47,242 nucleotides of DNA from Oxalobacteraceae bacterium (GTDB lineage: Bacteria > Pseudomonadota > Gammaproteobacteria > Burkholderiales > Burkholderiaceae_D). The position numbers were made by a program, and so were the translations under genes. The notes beneath the pieces were generated by a model that was given only the letters and a program-made list of their open reading frames with translations, did no database searches and had not been told where the DNA came from. Shown piece by piece: positions 9,050 to 16,544 of the stretch (positions are counted from its first letter, which is position 1; each line of letters starts with the position of its first letter). The stretch covers positions 1-47,242 of the forward strand of contig JAIXXN010000043.1 in assembly GCA_027490725.1 (NCBI GenBank). The letters are read 5' to 3'.

Positions 9050-9226
9050 GAGTGTCTCGCCGAAGCGCGGTTCAGGCCAAGCCATTGAACCTAAAGGGGG
9101 ATCGCGGATTGTGGCTTCCGGGAGCTGGGTTCAAGGGTGTGGCACGAAGTGTATCACTTTTTGGTCTACTTGCCAAACCGGCACATGCTATATTGGTAAT
9201 TTTAATACGGCAATAGGATATACAAT

Positions 9227-9421
9227 ATGGGTGAAATTTCACAAGTTCTCCCGCTCATTTGGGCGGCAGGTGGGGTCTTCTATTCTCTCTATAAACGTCT
9301 TAAAAACGCAAACACGCCGGCAAAGAAAAACATTTACACCGGCTATGCAATTGCCTCATTCCTCTTTATTGTTGTTCAGATTGCAGCAATCCACTTTGGC
9401 TGGTCGCTTCCTTGGAAGTGA
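9227..9421 (+). CDS. Small membrane protein, 64 residues
   Basis: The ATG has AGGA at 8-nt spacing. The protein has one weakly hydrophobic N-terminal segment (VLPLIWAAGGVFYSLY), a basic loop (KRLKNANTPAKKN) and a strong transmembrane helix (AIASFLFIVVQIAAIHFGW). It is the first gene inside the island. Its last 56 bases overlap, tail to tail, the oppositely oriented small ORF at 9366-9497. No family is recognised; island-borne proteins of this size are sometimes toxins or immunity peptides, but nothing here proves that. Confidence 0.5.
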   Translation: MGEISQVLPLIWAAGGVFYSLYKRLKNANTPAKKNIYTGYAIASFLFIVVQIAAIHFGWSLPWK

Positions 9422-9497
9422 CTCTAGCGTGCACATGGATCGCCAGCCAACCCAATAAAAAGCCAACATTTATCGCCGACAGAATGAGTTGAAGCAT
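9366..9497 (-). CDS. 43-residue single-helix membrane peptide
   Basis: A very good ribosome binding site, GAGGAG 6 nt before the ATG at 9497, starts a 43-residue peptide. Its N-terminal half is one transmembrane helix (LILSAINVGFLLGWLAI) and its tail is polar (SKEATSQSGLLQSEQQ). The start signal is stronger than for most genes in the window. It converges on and overlaps the 64-residue ORF at 9227-9421. Size and shape are like those of small membrane toxins or accessory peptides; the function is unknown. Confidence 0.5.
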   Translation of the reverse strand: MLQLILSAINVGFLLGWLAIHVHARVTSKEATSQSGLLQSEQQ

Positions 9498-9599
9498 TGC
9501 GATCTCCTCAAGGATGGTTAGGAGCGCAAAATCTCTTAGCCACCTTAGCTTGTCAATGCCATTCGTCGGCAGGTGGCAATTCAATGGAGTTGCCGCAGC

Positions 9600-11420
9600 A
9601 TGTCGATTACTCTCTTGCCAATCTTTGGAGCGAGCCTTTGTCAGAAGGAATCGGACGGAGGTTATTTGAACGGACGGGACTTGTCCTTTCAATTGGAAAA
9701 ACTCATTCCTGACGTGGATGATTTGACCGATGACGAGCGGCGCGGATGCGTGGCCGAGATCGTCGGCCACCGCTTCATGACCACGACTCCCGCCGACCGT
9801 GGACCTTGGGACTCCTACTTCGGGCCGGTGTCGTCGGGCGTTGACCACGCCGGCAACGAAGTCCACTTTCCCGACGCCACGCAGATCGAGCGCGAGGTCA
9901 TCGAATACTGGAAGCTCCGCGCCGAGCAGACGCCGCACCCGATCCTCCGCGCGCGCTACGCCGACCTGGCATGGGAGATCGGCAGGATTTGGAACAAGGG
10001 TCATCCCAGCGAGACGCAGATCGAGTTGCCGCGCGAGCTCGCGCAATGCGCCGTCGGCGCCTACTTGGACTCGGTCAAGCTGCACGATCCGGCCGAGCCC
10101 TTGAAGCTGCTCCAAGCGTGGTGGTTCTTGAACCGGGCGGTGGGCCTCGCGATCTCCATCAAGGACCAAGCGCTGATCGACCGCGCCAAGGCCGCCGCCT
10201 TCGACTTCAACCGCGCGAACCGCGCCGCCGGGCATGCGTCCCAGTGGTGGCTGATCGACGACCTCGCCTTCGACCGCAAGGGCTTGTCCTTGACTGACGC
10301 CGAGCGCGCCGAGCTCCTCGGATGGCTTGGAGAGTCCCTCGACGCCTGCGCCGACATCGCCGACCCGCAGCGCTTCGATCCGCACCAGGCGTTGCAAGCC
10401 GCCGACCGGATCGCCCGCTGGGGAGCCAAGGTCCGCAAGCCCGAGCTGGGCATCGCCGCGTTGAGGAAAGCAGGCGGCGCGTTCGAGGCGTTCTCGACGC
10501 AGGCCAACGCGATGACGGCCATCGCTTGGCTAGAAGACCTCAGCGCGCGATACCGCGACAACAATCTTGCCGAGGACGCCTCCCGCGTGGACGCGGCCAT
10601 CCTCGCGCGCGGCGACGAGGCGCAGAAGTCGATGAAGTTGGTCTCGACCACGATCAAGGTGACGGCCGAGGAGATGGAGGGTTGGCTCAACGCGCTGACA
10701 GCCGACTCGCCGAAGCTTGCGGTTGGCAGGATCGCCTTCCACCTGATATCAAAGCCCGAGGAATTGCGCCGCGAAATCGAGGAGATGGCCGCCAACGCGC
10801 CATTGCACGCGATGATATCCATTACGCTGACGGACGACAACGGCTTCACGGCGGCGACCATCGGCTCGGTCAAGGACGACATGCCCGGCCGAATCGTCAA
10901 CGCGGCGGCCAACCACATTGGAGCCGGCGCGCCCTGGCTGCACCAAGCGTTGGAGCGGCTCAAAGCGCGCTGGGGAGTGGATGCGGACGCGCTGCTTGAA
11001 TTGCTGGCCCAAAGCCACCTGTTCCCTCCACGGTCGCATGGGCTGCTCCGCGCGGGCATCGAGGCGTGGTTCGCGGGCGACCACGTGAAGGCCGTCCATG
11101 TCCTTGTGCCACAGGTCGAGGCTGGCTTGCGTGAAATGCTGCGCGCCTATGGCGAGTCGCCCATGCGGCACAACAAACACGAGGGAGGCTTCGAGACGCT
11201 TGGCATGGGAACGGTGCTGATGAACCCGGTGTTCAAGGATAAGGCGCACCCGGCGTTCAGGCTGCATCTGCGCGCGCTCTACACCAGTCCGAAGGGGATG
11301 AACCTGCGTAACAAGGTAGCCCATGGACTCGCCAGCCCCAACGCCTTTGGCTTGGGCACGGCGAACTGGGTCGTGCACTCGCTGCTCGCCATCAGGACCT
11401 TCGGCCATTTGAACGAGTGA
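9600..11420 (+). CDS. DUF4209-like protein with a HEPN-type R-x4-H motif
   Basis: The 606-residue protein is helix-rich throughout and has no signal peptide or membrane segment. The C-terminal 100 residues carry the signature LRNKVAHGL, with R570 and H575 spaced as R-x4-H, the catalytic pattern of HEPN ribonucleases. This block, with the preceding LVPQVEAGLREMLR helix, matches what I recall of DUF4209 domains. The ATG at 9600 has GGAG 10 nt upstream; the same frame is also open from a GTG at 9573. It stands alone on the + strand at the left of the island. HEPN nucleases in defence systems cut host or phage RNA after infection sensing. That role is inferred from family and context. Confidence 0.65.
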   Translation: MSITLLPIFGASLCQKESDGGYLNGRDLSFQLEKLIPDVDDLTDDERRGCVAEIVGHRFMTTTPADRGPWDSYFGPVSSGVDHAGNEVHFPDATQIEREVIEYWKLRAEQTPHPILRARYADLAWEIGRIWNKGHPSETQIELPRELAQCAVGAYLDSVKLHDPAEPLKLLQAWWFLNRAVGLAISIKDQALIDRAKAAAFDFNRANRAAGHASQWWLIDDLAFDRKGLSLTDAERAELLGWLGESLDACADIADPQRFDPHQALQAADRIARWGAKVRKPELGIAALRKAGGAFEAFSTQANAMTAIAWLEDLSARYRDNNLAEDASRVDAAILARGDEAQKSMKLVSTTIKVTAEEMEGWLNALTADSPKLAVGRIAFHLISKPEELRREIEEMAANAPLHAMISITLTDDNGFTAATIGSVKDDMPGRIVNAAANHIGAGAPWLHQALERLKARWGVDADALLELLAQSHLFPPRSHGLLRAGIEAWFAGDHVKAVHVLVPQVEAGLREMLRAYGESPMRHNKHEGGFETLGMGTVLMNPVFKDKAHPAFRLHLRALYTSPKGMNLRNKVAHGLASPNAFGLGTANWVVHSLLAIRTFGHLNE

Positions 11421-11813
11421 TGGAAAGCGTCCATTGCGCAGCGCCCCCGCGTTCGGAGTCCCGATATAATCCGGCTCCAATCCTCAAAGCCGTTCCCCAT
11501 GAGCCGACGACCCTACGCCGACCAGCGAAAATCCTATGTGTTGGCGCTGACTGAATTTTGACCCGCTGGGTCAATTTTCGATCAGCCGCAACAGCGCATG
11601 CGGTTTTATGCAGAGGATCGACGCCAGCGCGGTGTCGCTGACGGTTCCCATTTTGTTGGACAAGTGGCGGAGAAGTTCAGTTGATTTCATGATCGCGTCG
11701 GCCTTCCATTGGTCTCGTATTATTTAAGGATGCTCGAAGTATTTCGGCTTCATCGTCGGTGATGTCGAACGGAACATCTCGCTGGGCGTGCCGTGCATTG
11801 CCGGCGCGTCAAT
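11421..11813. other. Gene debris and spacer within the island
   Basis: No complete gene is visible in these 393 bases. Pieces that look like leftovers include a TATAAT box (11465-11470) followed by an ATG at 11499 opening only 20 codons (MSRRPYADQRKSYVLALTEF), and a 39-codon - strand ORF (11571-11690, MKSTELLRHLSNKMG...). A - strand stretch just before the latter reads FDITDDEAEILRASL in one frame. This is what a region of past insertions and deletions looks like. Confidence 0.4.
11558..11574 (+). terminator. Short inverted repeat, possible terminator of the DUF4209-like gene
   Basis: TTGACCC and GGGTCAA form a perfect 7-bp stem with a 3-nt loop and are followed by TTTT. It lies 138 nt past the stop codon at 11420 and could end that transcript. 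It could equally be the end of a decayed insertion sequence. Confidence 0.35.
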
Positions 11814-12947
11814 TCAATCTTCGAGAAGGTGCGGCGGCGGCGCTCGGCCTAACAGGAATGAGTCGCTCTTCCAGTCGCTGTCCAGAGTGGTGATTCGATG
11901 GAGCAGGCCATTGCTGGTCTCGTCAGAAATGTCGATCATGGTCGCAAATAACTTCAAGGTGCTTGATTGCGTTTTAGTGAGAGCCTTGCGCTTGCTGAGC
12001 AGCACCGACATGGGCGTCTTCTCTATGAACGTAAAATATTTTCCAAGAAATCCGACTACAATGTCTGACAGTTGGACTTCGGCAGACGACTTCGAATCGA
12101 CGAAGGAGAAGTCCACTTCGCGGTCTCCATTCATCAACTGGAATTTCTCTATCGCATCCTGTATCTCATACTCCTCGTCCAGCACATGCCGAGCGTTTCT
12201 GAACGTGCAGATCCTGTCGAGAAAAAAGCCACTGAATCCATCAATGAGTTCGTTTGGGGTCTCGTCAACCAAGAAGGCCAGCTTGGGCAACGATCGCGCG
12301 CGCCCCAATAGATCATTCAGCATCCTAGTTGCGTTATTCGGCCGGAGCGGCCAATGCCTTTGGGCGACTGCTCGTATCTCGGTCATGAACTCGTTTGTTT
12401 TGCTCCGGTCGATGTCGGGAAAGCCGTAGCTTCTGAGCATCGCCAAGAAGGCGGGGAGGTCGGCGATAGCCATTCGATGAAATTCGTTCTTGATCTCGCG
12501 ATGAAAAGGCAGAAAATCCTCGAACCGGTCATCGGCCACCAAAGATTCGATGATGTCCAAGATGAACCAATTCAAAATATTGACGTTGACGTAGTGGATG
12601 CCGATGCCGCGCGCCACAAGCCATTCAAACACCTTGTTCAACTTGGTCGAATCCAGCACCTTTTCGAAGTCGCCCTTTGCCACCAAATCAAATTTGATTT
12701 CCTCGGCGGTCTTTTGAATCCATAGGAGCTTTCTAAGCTCTTCGATGTCTCCGACTGATTGCCCTGGCTTCAGGACGATCCCTCCAAGCACGAAGTTGTC
12801 ATGCTTCGCCACATTCAAGCCATTTTCCGTCAACCGCAGTTTCCTGATATTGTTCGTCTCATCGTAATAGAGCGCCAATTGGGCCTCGGTCCCATACAGA
12901 GTGGGGTTATCATTGCCAAACGTTGCCGCTTCAATTTTGATTTTCAT
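11814..12947 (-). CDS. DUF3800-family protein
   Basis: From the ATG at 12947 the protein has 377 residues. The N-terminal strand LALYYDETNN carries the acidic D-E pair, followed by FVLGGIVL. The C-terminal motif FVDSKSSAEVQLSDIVVGFL closely follows the DUF3800 ending (D-S-x-x-S-x-x-x-Q-x-x-D). DUF3800 is thought to adopt an RNase H-like fold and is common in phage-defence islands, but its activity is not established in general. It follows the ATPase gene and the broken small gene on the same strand, so the three were probably one transcription unit. The upstream SD is weak (GAAG at 8 nt). Confidence 0.75.
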   Translation of the reverse strand: MKIKIEAATFGNDNPTLYGTEAQLALYYDETNNIRKLRLTENGLNVAKHDNFVLGGIVLKPGQSVGDIEELRKLLWIQKTAEEIKFDLVAKGDFEKVLDSTKLNKVFEWLVARGIGIHYVNVNILNWFILDIIESLVADDRFEDFLPFHREIKNEFHRMAIADLPAFLAMLRSYGFPDIDRSKTNEFMTEIRAVAQRHWPLRPNNATRMLNDLLGRARSLPKLAFLVDETPNELIDGFSGFFLDRICTFRNARHVLDEEYEIQDAIEKFQLMNGDREVDFSFVDSKSSAEVQLSDIVVGFLGKYFTFIEKTPMSVLLSKRKALTKTQSSTLKLFATMIDISDETSNGLLHRITTLDSDWKSDSFLLGRAPPPHLLED

Positions 12948-13153
12948 AATAGTCTTCAAGTAGTGCTTGGGAGCGATAGAACGCGCGCGCTTCCCCGGCG
13001 AGGAAATGCCAGGTTCATAACCGAGTCACTATTTCGCCAACAGTCGCCCATCGATTTATCAAAGCGGACAGGATGCTGGGCGATACGGCCGCCAAGCTTC
13101 ATCCCTGCCAGTGCTGATCGCGCCTTTCGCGTCGTCGCCTGCAAGAACAAAAT

Positions 13154-13497
13154 TCACTTCCTGAGCCAAAGTTTTTTTAGCGAAGCCAGATTGAAACTAA
13201 GTTGTTCCGCTGCAACCTCTTCGCCTATGTCTTCTGGCGATACCACCTCGTTTCCCCTAAGGTATTCTCCGATCCACTTGTCCGCAGCCTCCGCTGGACC
13301 GTGGAGCACCTAGGCTTGTTGGAGCCAGCGTCCATTGCCCACCATTCTAAGCGCGAGCATGAGCTCTTCGACTGAGGTCCCGCCCGTCGCCCAATGTGGA
13401 ACTTCAATTCCATCCAAGTGCCCTCGATCTGCAAATATGACAGCAATTGCGCAATGGTGTAAATAGGGTCCACAGCGGATTTTCGGGTCATCGGCAT
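13154..13497 (-). pseudogene. Decayed small gene between the ATPase and DUF3800 genes
   Basis: An ATG at 13497 with GGAG 5 nt upstream starts about 33 good codons (DPIYTIAQLLSYLQIEG). The protein-like reading then continues only in another frame (TSVEELMLALRMVGNGRWLQQA), ends at a TAG at 13310-13312, and goes on in that same frame (AADKWIGEYLRGNEVVSPED...) to 13154. One frameshift plus one in-frame stop therefore explain all the coding-like sequence, about 115 residues in total. It begins 54 nt after the ATPase stop codon. The family is not recognised. A small partner of the ATPase is possible; two tiny separate genes are an alternative. Confidence 0.5.
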
Positions 13498-13551
13498 AGA
13501 GTCTCCATGGTCAAATCAAGAAGGGTTGGAAGTCGTTCAACGTCGTCATGT

Positions 13552-16158
13552 TTATTTTTTCTTATTGAGCCGATCCGAGGCGGCTTTGCGCCAATCATCC
13601 AAGACCTTGATGTCTTGCTCAATCTCCGGTGGAAGGGGGATGGCGAGATTGGCTTGGATCGCCCCGTCATGTCCGGTGTAGTTGGAGCACTTGCCCATGT
13701 TCTTCGTGATGGTTTCCACGTCGCCCGGCTCGACCGTCACCTTGTTGAGCCTGTTCGTCTCCACGCCCTTGCGGAATCGCAGCACCACGCCATTGAACAG
13801 CAGCTCTTCAACGGCGCGCTCCCAGGACATGCGAAGGTGAGCGTATATGTCGCGCGCCTCACGCTTGTATGCCTTGTCATCGCCCTCCTTGCGCAGCTTG
13901 GTTGCTTCGACCAGCATCACGCGCAAGATGCCGACCCTGTCCTTGGTCGAGGCACCCTCGAATGGCATGGACTCGTCTGCGACGCCATAGCCGGCGGGAG
14001 CCCTACGCAGGCTCCGGCATGCCGGCTCCATTTCCAGCGCGCGGGCCTCGTGGACCAGCACGTTCAGGAAGAACAAATCATGGGTGAAGACGATGACTTG
14101 GCGTGACAGCGCTTCTTTCGCGATGCGACGGGCGACGTATTCGCGTCGGGAATGGTCGAGCGAGGATACGGGATCGTCGAACACCATGCCACCCAGTCCC
14201 TTGCCCAAGCCGACTTCCGCCAAGAATGAGGCGATCGCGATGGCCCGTTGTTCGCCTTCGCTAAGAATCTCGGTGGCGTCGCGCTTGCTGAGCATTTCCA
14301 AGGCAAGCTTGAATTGGATTTTGCCTTTGGCCGAGGCCGGCTTCATCACCACTTTCAGCTCATGGACATTCAGGCTCTCCAATTCAGCGTTGAGCGCGGC
14401 GACGACCTCCTTGGTGGCCATCGTGTCGGAAAGCGTCGTTGCCTTCTTGGAGATGGGCATGGTGCCGCCAGCCGCTGTCACGCATGAATTGAGCTTGCCG
14501 GTCAGGACATGCTTTTCAATCGCGAGCAGGACGGCAGCCTTCAGCTCGGACAGGCGGCGGCAGGCATCAAGCTCGTCGCGATCCGCGATCATTTTCGCGC
14601 GTCCGGCCTCGTCCAGCGTCGCCTCCAAGGCGATGGCATCGGCGATGAGTTGGTCCTTCAAAAGAACGAGCGCGGGCGCAGGGCTTCCGATCAACTGAAC
14701 CAAGTTTGCCCAGTCGCCGGTTGGCAGGCATGCGGCCAACATTGAAGAGCGCCGGTCAGTCAGCCATTTTTGTATGCCGGCGCACCCTTCGGCCAGCGCT
14801 TGATCCCGGGCGGCGATCTCATTGTTCAAGGTCTCGTCGATCAACAGGTCCAAGTTGGCGAGCTTGATGGCCGAGATGGCGGCGTCGGCTGCATCTTTCG
14901 CCGTCTTGGCCTCTTGCTCAGTTTTACGTTCGACAAACTCGTCGAACATGACGAGTCGCGCGGCGCCTTCCGCGCCGAGAGTGTTTTGACACAATGGGCA
15001 CGCTGACCCGGGTCCCAGATGCGGAAACTCCTTGCCTGGATGCGACTCGGCGGCGAACGACCGCGCCGCCTTGAACAGCTTCTTCCAAGCCTCTTCGCCG
15101 GTGCCTGGCAATTGGCCCGGCGTCTCCCTGAACGCCTTGCTTGCGAGCTCAGCCGCTTCCTTCGCGACGCTCGCGGTGTGGACCGCCGCGACCAGCGCGA
15201 CGAGGGGCGTGTCATCGACTAGGGCGATGGCCGTGTCAATTCTGGTGGACAAGCCTTCGAATCGAGTGGCTTGGTTCCTGAGCGTCTGAGCTTTAAGCTT
15301 GGGATCAGCTTCGCTAAGCGCGGCCACAATCTTTGCGTGCTCTGCTTTCTTCTCCTCCGACCATATCGCGAGAGCCTCGACATCAGCGGGCTTGGTCTTG
15401 GCGGAGAGGGCCGACAGCAAGGTTCCCACTTTGGTCTTGGTTTGGCCCAGGTCGGCGAACAGGGCAGAATCTGGCGTGTTCTGCCCGTGCTCCTTGGTAG
15501 CCATCGCCTTCAACGTCCCGAGGGCATCCACCAATTTTTTGAGGATGTCCAATCCATAGGGCACATAGGCGAAATCGCCGTGGTTGTCCAAGTAGGCGCG
15601 AGCGCAGTGTGAATCAAAGATGGCGATGGACGACAACTCCGCTGGGGACACTTGCCCCGACTCCCATTGGACTTCCTGCTCGACGTCGTCCACGCGCAGT
15701 TCGAAGGTCGCTTGCGGAGGACCGGCCTTTCCAGGCTCCTCGTTGGCGTTTTGCAGGATGGGCTCGCGGCGATCGCGAGCGCGGCAAGCATGCTTGAAGA
15801 CGCGGGAATATCCCGACTTGCCCGAGCCGTTCTCCCCATAGATGACTGTGAGCCCCTTCACCGCCAGAGAGAGGCGCTGGTCGCCCGCCAACGCATTCAC
15901 GTTGTTCAGATTTTTGATCGCCGCGATTTGGATGAGCTGCCCGACTACTGGCTCGACCGCGACTTCGCCGGCCGCGAGCTTGCTCGCGACTCGGTTTTCA
16001 GGATCTGCAATTTTATTGGCCGCTTTGAGCAGCGCATACACATCGTCATAGTCTTTCGCGGTGAGTTCGTCTTGCGCGTATATCTTCGCAATGGCGTGCT
16101 GCTGCCAAGCAGGAAGTTCCTCGGACCACTTCTGAATCTCTTGCAGTATCGTTGCCAT
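13552..16158 (-). CDS. SMC/RloC-like ATPase with CPLC zinc-hook motif, candidate RNA-cleaving defence protein
   Basis: From the ATG at 16158 (AAGG 5 nt upstream) this is an 868-residue AAA/ABC-type ATPase. Visible motifs are Walker A GENGSGKS (108-115), a split insert with CPLC (387-390) like the Rad50/RloC zinc hook, signature LSEGEQRAI (632-640), Walker B GGMVFDDPVSSLD (656-668) and the H-loop VFTHD (690-694). The N-terminus (ILQEIQKWSEELPAWQQHA) is typical of this group in defence islands. The C-terminal domain has R781-x3-E785 and H830 (YTGHD), recalling the Arg-Glu-His triad of PrrC/RloC anticodon nucleases, though the E-to-H spacing is longer. tRNA cleavage on infection is inference. 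The frame is open to a TTG at 16233. Confidence 0.75.
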   Translation of the reverse strand: MATILQEIQKWSEELPAWQQHAIAKIYAQDELTAKDYDDVYALLKAANKIADPENRVASKLAAGEVAVEPVVGQLIQIAAIKNLNNVNALAGDQRLSLAVKGLTVIYGENGSGKSGYSRVFKHACRARDRREPILQNANEEPGKAGPPQATFELRVDDVEQEVQWESGQVSPAELSSIAIFDSHCARAYLDNHGDFAYVPYGLDILKKLVDALGTLKAMATKEHGQNTPDSALFADLGQTKTKVGTLLSALSAKTKPADVEALAIWSEEKKAEHAKIVAALSEADPKLKAQTLRNQATRFEGLSTRIDTAIALVDDTPLVALVAAVHTASVAKEAAELASKAFRETPGQLPGTGEEAWKKLFKAARSFAAESHPGKEFPHLGPGSACPLCQNTLGAEGAARLVMFDEFVERKTEQEAKTAKDAADAAISAIKLANLDLLIDETLNNEIAARDQALAEGCAGIQKWLTDRRSSMLAACLPTGDWANLVQLIGSPAPALVLLKDQLIADAIALEATLDEAGRAKMIADRDELDACRRLSELKAAVLLAIEKHVLTGKLNSCVTAAGGTMPISKKATTLSDTMATKEVVAALNAELESLNVHELKVVMKPASAKGKIQFKLALEMLSKRDATEILSEGEQRAIAIASFLAEVGLGKGLGGMVFDDPVSSLDHSRREYVARRIAKEALSRQVIVFTHDLFFLNVLVHEARALEMEPACRSLRRAPAGYGVADESMPFEGASTKDRVGILRVMLVEATKLRKEGDDKAYKREARDIYAHLRMSWERAVEELLFNGVVLRFRKGVETNRLNKVTVEPGDVETITKNMGKCSNYTGHDGAIQANLAIPLPPEIEQDIKVLDDWRKAASDRLNKKK

Positions 16159-16544
16159 GCGCGCCTTGGACGGTGGAAATATGATTTTGTCTTTTGGATA
16201 ATGGTATTCCATTTCAACAACGTCGGGAGACAAACATGCAATAAGCTGAAAGCCGCGCCAAAAATAGCTGCGCCTGCCACTCCTTTCCTATGGAGAGCCG
16301 TTGCGAGACAAGGGATCTGATGACGCCTAAAAGCTTTCACCCAGCAAGCTTCTTCCAAAATTCCTGGCGCCTAGATATGAGCGCGACGTTCAAAAATCTA
16401 AGCCGGAGCGCCGAATGCTTCTCTCTCGCATCTTGGCTGCCTAGGACATTGACGGCCTTGGACTAAAAGACTTTGGTCTTGCTGCACTGGACGGGCTTGT
16501 GAAAGAATAGGTCTTCGCCCACGCAAAGCTGAACAGGATCAAGA
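16159..16544. other. Divergent spacer between the ATPase and KAP-type NTPase genes
   Basis: This 386-bp region must drive both divergent genes if they are expressed in the island. Apart from the possible N-terminal extension of the ATPase (to 16233), I find no coding sequence or RNA gene. The KAP gene start is supported by AGGA 6 nt before the ATG at 16545. I see no high-quality sigma-70 promoter pair. Confidence 0.45.

Larger units (their letters stand above)
8866..9226. other. Intergenic region spanning the left island boundary
   Basis: This 361-bp stretch holds a hairpin after the NHL gene (8891-8912), the displaced original tRNA-fMet terminator (8994-9025), the 18-bp tRNA 3'-end repeat (9032-9049) and then the first bases of the island. 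Beyond 9050 I see no convincing gene until the small ORF at 9227. Confidence 0.6.

Noticed and set aside
11558..11574. Insertion-sequence end
   Set aside because: TTGACCC/GGGTCAA recalls some IS flanks, but no transposase fragment or target duplication is visible, so a terminator is the simpler reading.
13154..13497. Assignment of the broken small gene to an ABC-three-component middle subunit
   Set aside because: Size and position are suggestive, but I could not match any specific motif, so I left the family unnamed.
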